Of a DNA stretch of 64,000 bases, positions 60,062 through 64,000 are shown piece by piece; position 1 is the first letter of the stretch; every line of letters begins with the position of its first letter. The position numbers and the translations under genes are program-made. A model generated the notes under the pieces. The model saw only the letters and a program-made list of their open reading frames with translations, did no database searches and was not told the origin of the DNA. Source of the stretch: Cephalopachus bancanus (lineage: Eukaryota > Chordata > Mammalia > Primates > Tarsiidae); the NCBI GenBank assembly GCA_027257055.1, contig JAPVLO010000232.1, forward strand, positions 4,340,001-4,404,000. The letters are read 5' to 3'.

Positions 60062-62352
60062 GTGAGTATGAACCATCACTATTGGCTGCCACAGCTTGAC
60101 CCTGGCTAGACATACTCATTTTCCTTGGTACTCGCAGCTTTTGTGGTGGTAGCAAATCTCAGAGCCTTGCATTTGATGGAGACCAGCAATACGAGATACT
60201 TATGTAAATATTAGACTTCAAAGAGCCCTGGCCAGTTCAGAAACCAGCCCCAAAATGCCTTTGTTTTCATTCCCTTCACACTCTGCTTCTTTCATCTTAA
60301 GTCATCTATATTATAGTAATCAATGCCTTCTTTCCAGGAGGTTGAATTTGATTCTGTAAAACCAATCAAAGACTCTTTAAGAATGTTCTCTCTGATTAGT
60401 GGAAGCAGCACTAAAATGTATATCTGAATCCAAGGGAACAAAGTATTTTGATATTGACTTTCCCCCCTAAGTATGTCAAGAAATAAGTAGCTTTGAGCTG
60501 TCTTACCTCCAAAAGCTACCTATCATTAAAGAAAAAGATCTATTGTTATGCATCAGTTTTCAAGGTTTCAATACTAGTCACAGAGCAGCACAAAACTCTG
60601 GCTCCAATTTTATCCTAAGAAGCTGTAAGAGCAGACTGCTCAGAGTGTGTCAGCCTTTTTCCTTGTTTCATTTCTCTGTAGACCTAGAAAACAACTTAAC
60701 TCTTTTTGCTTTCTTATACTGTAAAGCATTCAACATTCCTTGGCAATCCACAGAGTAAAGTGAGATACATGGGTGAAAAAAAGCACCCTGAGATTTCACT
60801 GTAGCACCATGGTTTGGCCCAAGTGTATGTATCTCATTGTAAGACTGTTCTGTCTTGAACTGAATTAGTAAACTGTTCCTGAAGTGCTAAGCTGTTTCAC
60901 CTGTGCTGGTTCCATGGCATGACCTTCAAGGTCAGCATATTAAGACTGTAATCTTTTTCTATTTTCACTTTATAACATCTTATGGATGACTCAGCCAGTC
61001 ATGCAATAACAGACAGAGAGGACCCTGTGTGCATTGCTCTATGTGAGACGATAGGATTGGTGTGCCATTCCAGCAGCCAGTGCGTCCTCACACAGGTGCC
61101 TTTCAATCAATATTCTGCTTATGTGCGTAGTGCCTTGCCTTAAATTGATCTCCCCAAAAAGCAATCCTTTAAATCTTATTTCAGTTAGATGGACTGAAGC
61201 TTAATTTATTTTACCACGGACCTCCTTACATTTGAGATATTACATGTTGAATTAGTTTGCCTTAATAACCTGTCTTACCAAATATGCTTTTTTAGGTCAC
61301 CCGGCTATTTTTCCCTTTATATGTTACTTACGTTACATGTAATTTTTTTACTTTCTGTCTTCACATGTGTACATATTTTCTCCTACCAAAGTCATACACG
61401 TCTTCAGGGCGTGTATACCTCTGTTCTGTTGTCGTGTTTCCCGTTGTGCCAAGCACAATGCCTTGTATGTGCTAGGTTTTCAGTAAGTGCTGACTCATGC
61501 CTGTTCCAGCGGCCTTCATTGAGCCATTGTCGTTATTCCACATGACAGCTTGCTCATGACTCTTCACTGGTTGACTCTTTTGTGTGACTCTGACTTCATA
61601 GCATAAACCAATCATATAAGTATTTGTTCCACGGAACCAAACTCCCCATCCTCACTTGAAGTTCACTAGAAGCAAGATTTTGTGGAAAGGAATTTGGACG
61701 AGGCCTCGGGGCACCTGGATGTGCTGCTTCTCTGTCACTCGGTGGCTCATTGGCTTGTGGCTCCAGGCTCCTGGACACCTCTCTGAGCCTGACACTCCTC
61801 ACCTCTGAGCTGGGAGTCACATGCCCCTCAGATTTCACAGTGTCAGACTAGATGAGGCTATTGTGAAAGCGCTTTGAAACAAACCCTGTGAAAGTGTGGG
61901 TAGTATTGTTATGACTGATCCCTGATCAGGTGTGAACTCTGTTTAAAACTTCATTTAAAATCTAGGCTTTTGCTTTTTCTTGTCTTCTACCTGATAAAGG
62001 CCTTGTCTTTATTGCTATTATGTGTGTGTGGTTGTTTTTTTTTTTTTGAAATATAAAACTCCGCTCCCGCAGTCTCCATGAACATTGTTTTAATTGGCTT
62101 TTTCATGTTGCGTTCATTCCTTCTAACAACACTAATTTCCTAAGCTATTATTTGCTTCAAATGGATGCATTTTTGTGTTGGGATCTGTCGTCTGTTTTAA
62201 GGGCCTATTAGTAGTAGGCTTCAGATTTTGTTCTCATGTCTCCTATACCTTTGAAGAAATTCTGGGTTTCTTTCCCTGAACTATCATTTCCAGATGTTGT
62301 GAGAAGGCTAAGTTAAAGCCATAGTGAAATCTTTTACCTTTTCTTTTCTCAG
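60062..62352 (+). other. LRGUK intron 2
   Basis: About 2.3 kb from the GTGAGT donor to the TTCTTTTCTCAG acceptor. It is mostly AT-rich single-copy sequence. A MIR/L2-like tail lies at about 61380-61500 and a MIR at about 61700-61885. No additional exon was recognised. Confidence 0.75.
61700..61885 (+). repeat. MIR SINE in intron 2
   Basis: Weak MIR-like match: GACACCTCTCTGAGCCTGAC, CACCTCTGAGCTGGGAGTC, GCGCTTTGAAAC. Confidence 0.5.
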
Positions 62353-62434
62353 GGTTGTGATTTAATTGACATTAGCATTCTCTGTGAATATGTTCACCTG
62401 CAGAAGTTGGATCTTTCGGTAAATAAAATTGAAG
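62353..62434 (+). CDS. LRGUK: LRGUK exon 3 (first leucine-rich repeats)
   Basis: An 82-base exon preceded by a strong polypyrimidine tract (TTTTACCTTTTCTTTTCTCAG) and followed by a GTATGT donor at 62435. It encodes GCDLIDISILCEYVHLQKLD followed by LSVNKIE. LQKLDLSVNKI fits the LRR consensus LxxLxLxxNxI. The exon ends in phase 1 (the lone G after GAA), so the next residue would be completed in exon 4, which lies beyond the window. In full-length LRGUK the LRR array is followed by a guanylate-kinase-like domain. Neither the remaining LRRs nor that domain is present here. Confidence 0.9.
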
Positions 62435-62626
62435 GTATGTAATTGTCATTTTAGATCAATCACTGAATTATGTCAAAATTTAAACATTGCAGTATGTAAC
62501 ATAGTTTAATACTAACAAACTTTGATGAAGTAATTTGTGGATCAATTTAGATATTGATCCTTTACTTTCCATGCAAAAAATCACCAGTGACTAATGGGAA
62601 AGGAAAAGGCACAGTCTGCAACATAT

Positions 62627-62669
<43 letters not shown>
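62627..62669. repeat. (CA)n microsatellite
   Basis: CA tract of about 20 units next to the minus-strand Alu in intron 3. Confidence 0.95.
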
Positions 62670-62670
<1 letters not shown>

Positions 62671-62678
62671 TTATTTCA

Positions 62679-62933
62679 TTTTTTTCTTTTTTTTGAGTTG
62701 GAGTCTCACTGTGCCGCTCACCTGCTGGGCTCAGGTGATCCTTCCACCTCAGCCTTTCAAGTAGCTAGAACTACAGGCGTGCACTACCATGCCTAGCTTA
62801 TTTTTTAATTTACTGTAGATGTGACGTTTCACCAAGTTGCCCAGTCTGGTCCCAAACCCCTGAGCTCAGGCATTCCTCTCGCCTCAGCCTCCCAGACTGC
62901 TGGGATGACAGGCTTGAGCCACCGTGCCCGGCC
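62679..62933 (-). mobile_element. Alu, - strand, in intron 3
   Basis: T-rich head, GAGTTGGAGTCTCACTGTGC, ending GTGCCCGGCC. Part of the right arm is deleted after CACTGTGCC. Confidence 0.9.
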
Positions 62934-64000
62934 AACATAGTCTGTAATATTATGATGGGTTGAGATGCACCCCATGGAATTTAAGAGCATGAGATGGAAT
63001 GTTTGCTTTATTTTTCCCTTTTGAGAGATCGATCATGACTTCTTCAGATTCCCTAAATGTTTGCCGATTCCTTTTCTTTCCCTTGATTATGTGCTGCAGA
63101 TGAATTAGTCTTATTTTTCCTTTAATGGATTCTTTTTCTATTTGCTTTTTGCATGTTAAACCTGGTTAGCTCTTCTGTTCTTATTTTTTGAGTACCAGGG
63201 GTTCACAAGTTTGTTTTCCCCCTCTTTTTACTGTTTGTATTTATCTAGTTGATTCTTTCAACTCTAACTCACACCATTTGTAATTCCATATGATGTATTT
63301 GTTATGACACCTTGTTCACATTTAATGAAATTAGTCCTACACTCATCACATTTTCTTCAAAGCTTGATCCTTGTTTCTAATTTTCTGATCTTATTTGAAG
63401 TTGACAGTGTTCCATTTTTTCCTTTAGACTTCTAGGGAAGTAAGCAAATCATTACTTTTGACATGCTTTCTTCTCTGATAATTTTTTTTACTTCTTTTGT
63501 GAGCCTTTTTAAATGACAATTAAGCATTGCTGATATGGTCTTCCCTCTTTGAGTTTTCTGATAACCCTCCATACAACTCTAATAATTAAAATTCACTCTT
63601 TTCACTGGTAAAGAAATATTCTAGCCTGTTTTTATTCTGAAAATGCTACTGTTTTTGAAAGACTCTAATTGTTTCTTGTTTTATAAATCTCTATTATGGA
63701 AAGTTACAAACATGTGCACAAATAGAGAGAATACTGGAATAGAGATTTGGGTTCAGCAATTATCCCCCAGCCTATCTCCCTGTCCCCCTTCCCCCTCAGA
63801 GTCATTTAAAAGCAAATCTCAGATTGTCACCTCATCAGAAAGCCCTTTTGTACCTCCAAGACTGGTTTTATTGACTGGATAAAGAATGTCAGAGTGGTGG
63901 GATGCTCTGACAGTGCCAGGGACAGACTGCCCCTCCCCTCACCTCTTGAGTCCTAATCAGGAAGTCCAGTTAAGACGGAAGGTTCCGCATCAGCCGGACT

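Larger units (their letters stand above)
62435..64000 (+). other. LRGUK intron 3, running off the window
   Basis: Begins GTATGT. It carries a (CA)n tract and a minus-strand Alu (62679-62933). From 62934 to the end it is AT-rich DNA in which I see no exon or repeat I can name. Confidence 0.7.

Overview
This is nuclear DNA from a primate. About 20 Alu elements, long L1 elements, MIR/L2 fossils, MaLR-type LTRs, Tigger/mariner-type DNA elements and four (CA)n microsatellites fill most of it. Many Alus share an unusual consensus (a CTACAATAAATCAAAAA linker, GAAGGCTGAGGCGGAAGGATCGCC in the right arm, GAGACTCCAACTC before the A-tail) that differs from human AluS/AluY. I read this as a strepsirrhine-type (lemur/loris/galago) lineage. 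That is inference from pattern memory, not a database search.

The only protein-coding gene I can support is the 5' part of LRGUK (leucine-rich repeats and guanylate kinase domain containing) on the + strand. Exon 1 coding is 53174-53464, exon 2 is 59954-60061 and exon 3 is 62353-62434. All three have proper GT/AG sites and compatible phases (0, 0, 1). The gene runs off the right edge. It starts in a CpG island (about 52830-53475) carrying NRF1, ZNF143-like, RFX X-box and YY1-type motifs just before the ATG, with a second X-box-like palindrome about 640 bp upstream. A second, very GC-rich CpG island lies inside intron 1 (56390-57400).

Layout: 1-6335 is a + strand L1 (5' end outside the window) carrying three Alus. 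It is inserted in a decayed class I endogenous retrovirus whose pol and env remnants run from about 6338 to at least 11770. 12-27 kb is gene-free, with Alus, an L2 end, a Tigger element, two or more LTR fragments, a 29-bp minisatellite at 18 kb and a second minisatellite inside an LTR at 26.8-27.0 kb. 27540-34230 is a near full-length but broken L1 with two Alu insertions. 34.2-40 kb is mostly single-copy, with a 40-bp tandem repeat and one LTR. 40-47.2 kb is dense in L1 3' ends, LTRs and two abutting MITEs. 47.2-52.8 kb is low in recognisable repeats apart from MIRs, three Alus and an L1 3' tail. 52.8-64 kb is the LRGUK promoter, exons 1-3 and introns.

In human, EXOC4 lies upstream of LRGUK in the same orientation. 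I could not recognise an EXOC4 exon here, so the first 52 kb is best treated as intergenic. I found no tRNA, rRNA, CRISPR or bacterial-type feature.
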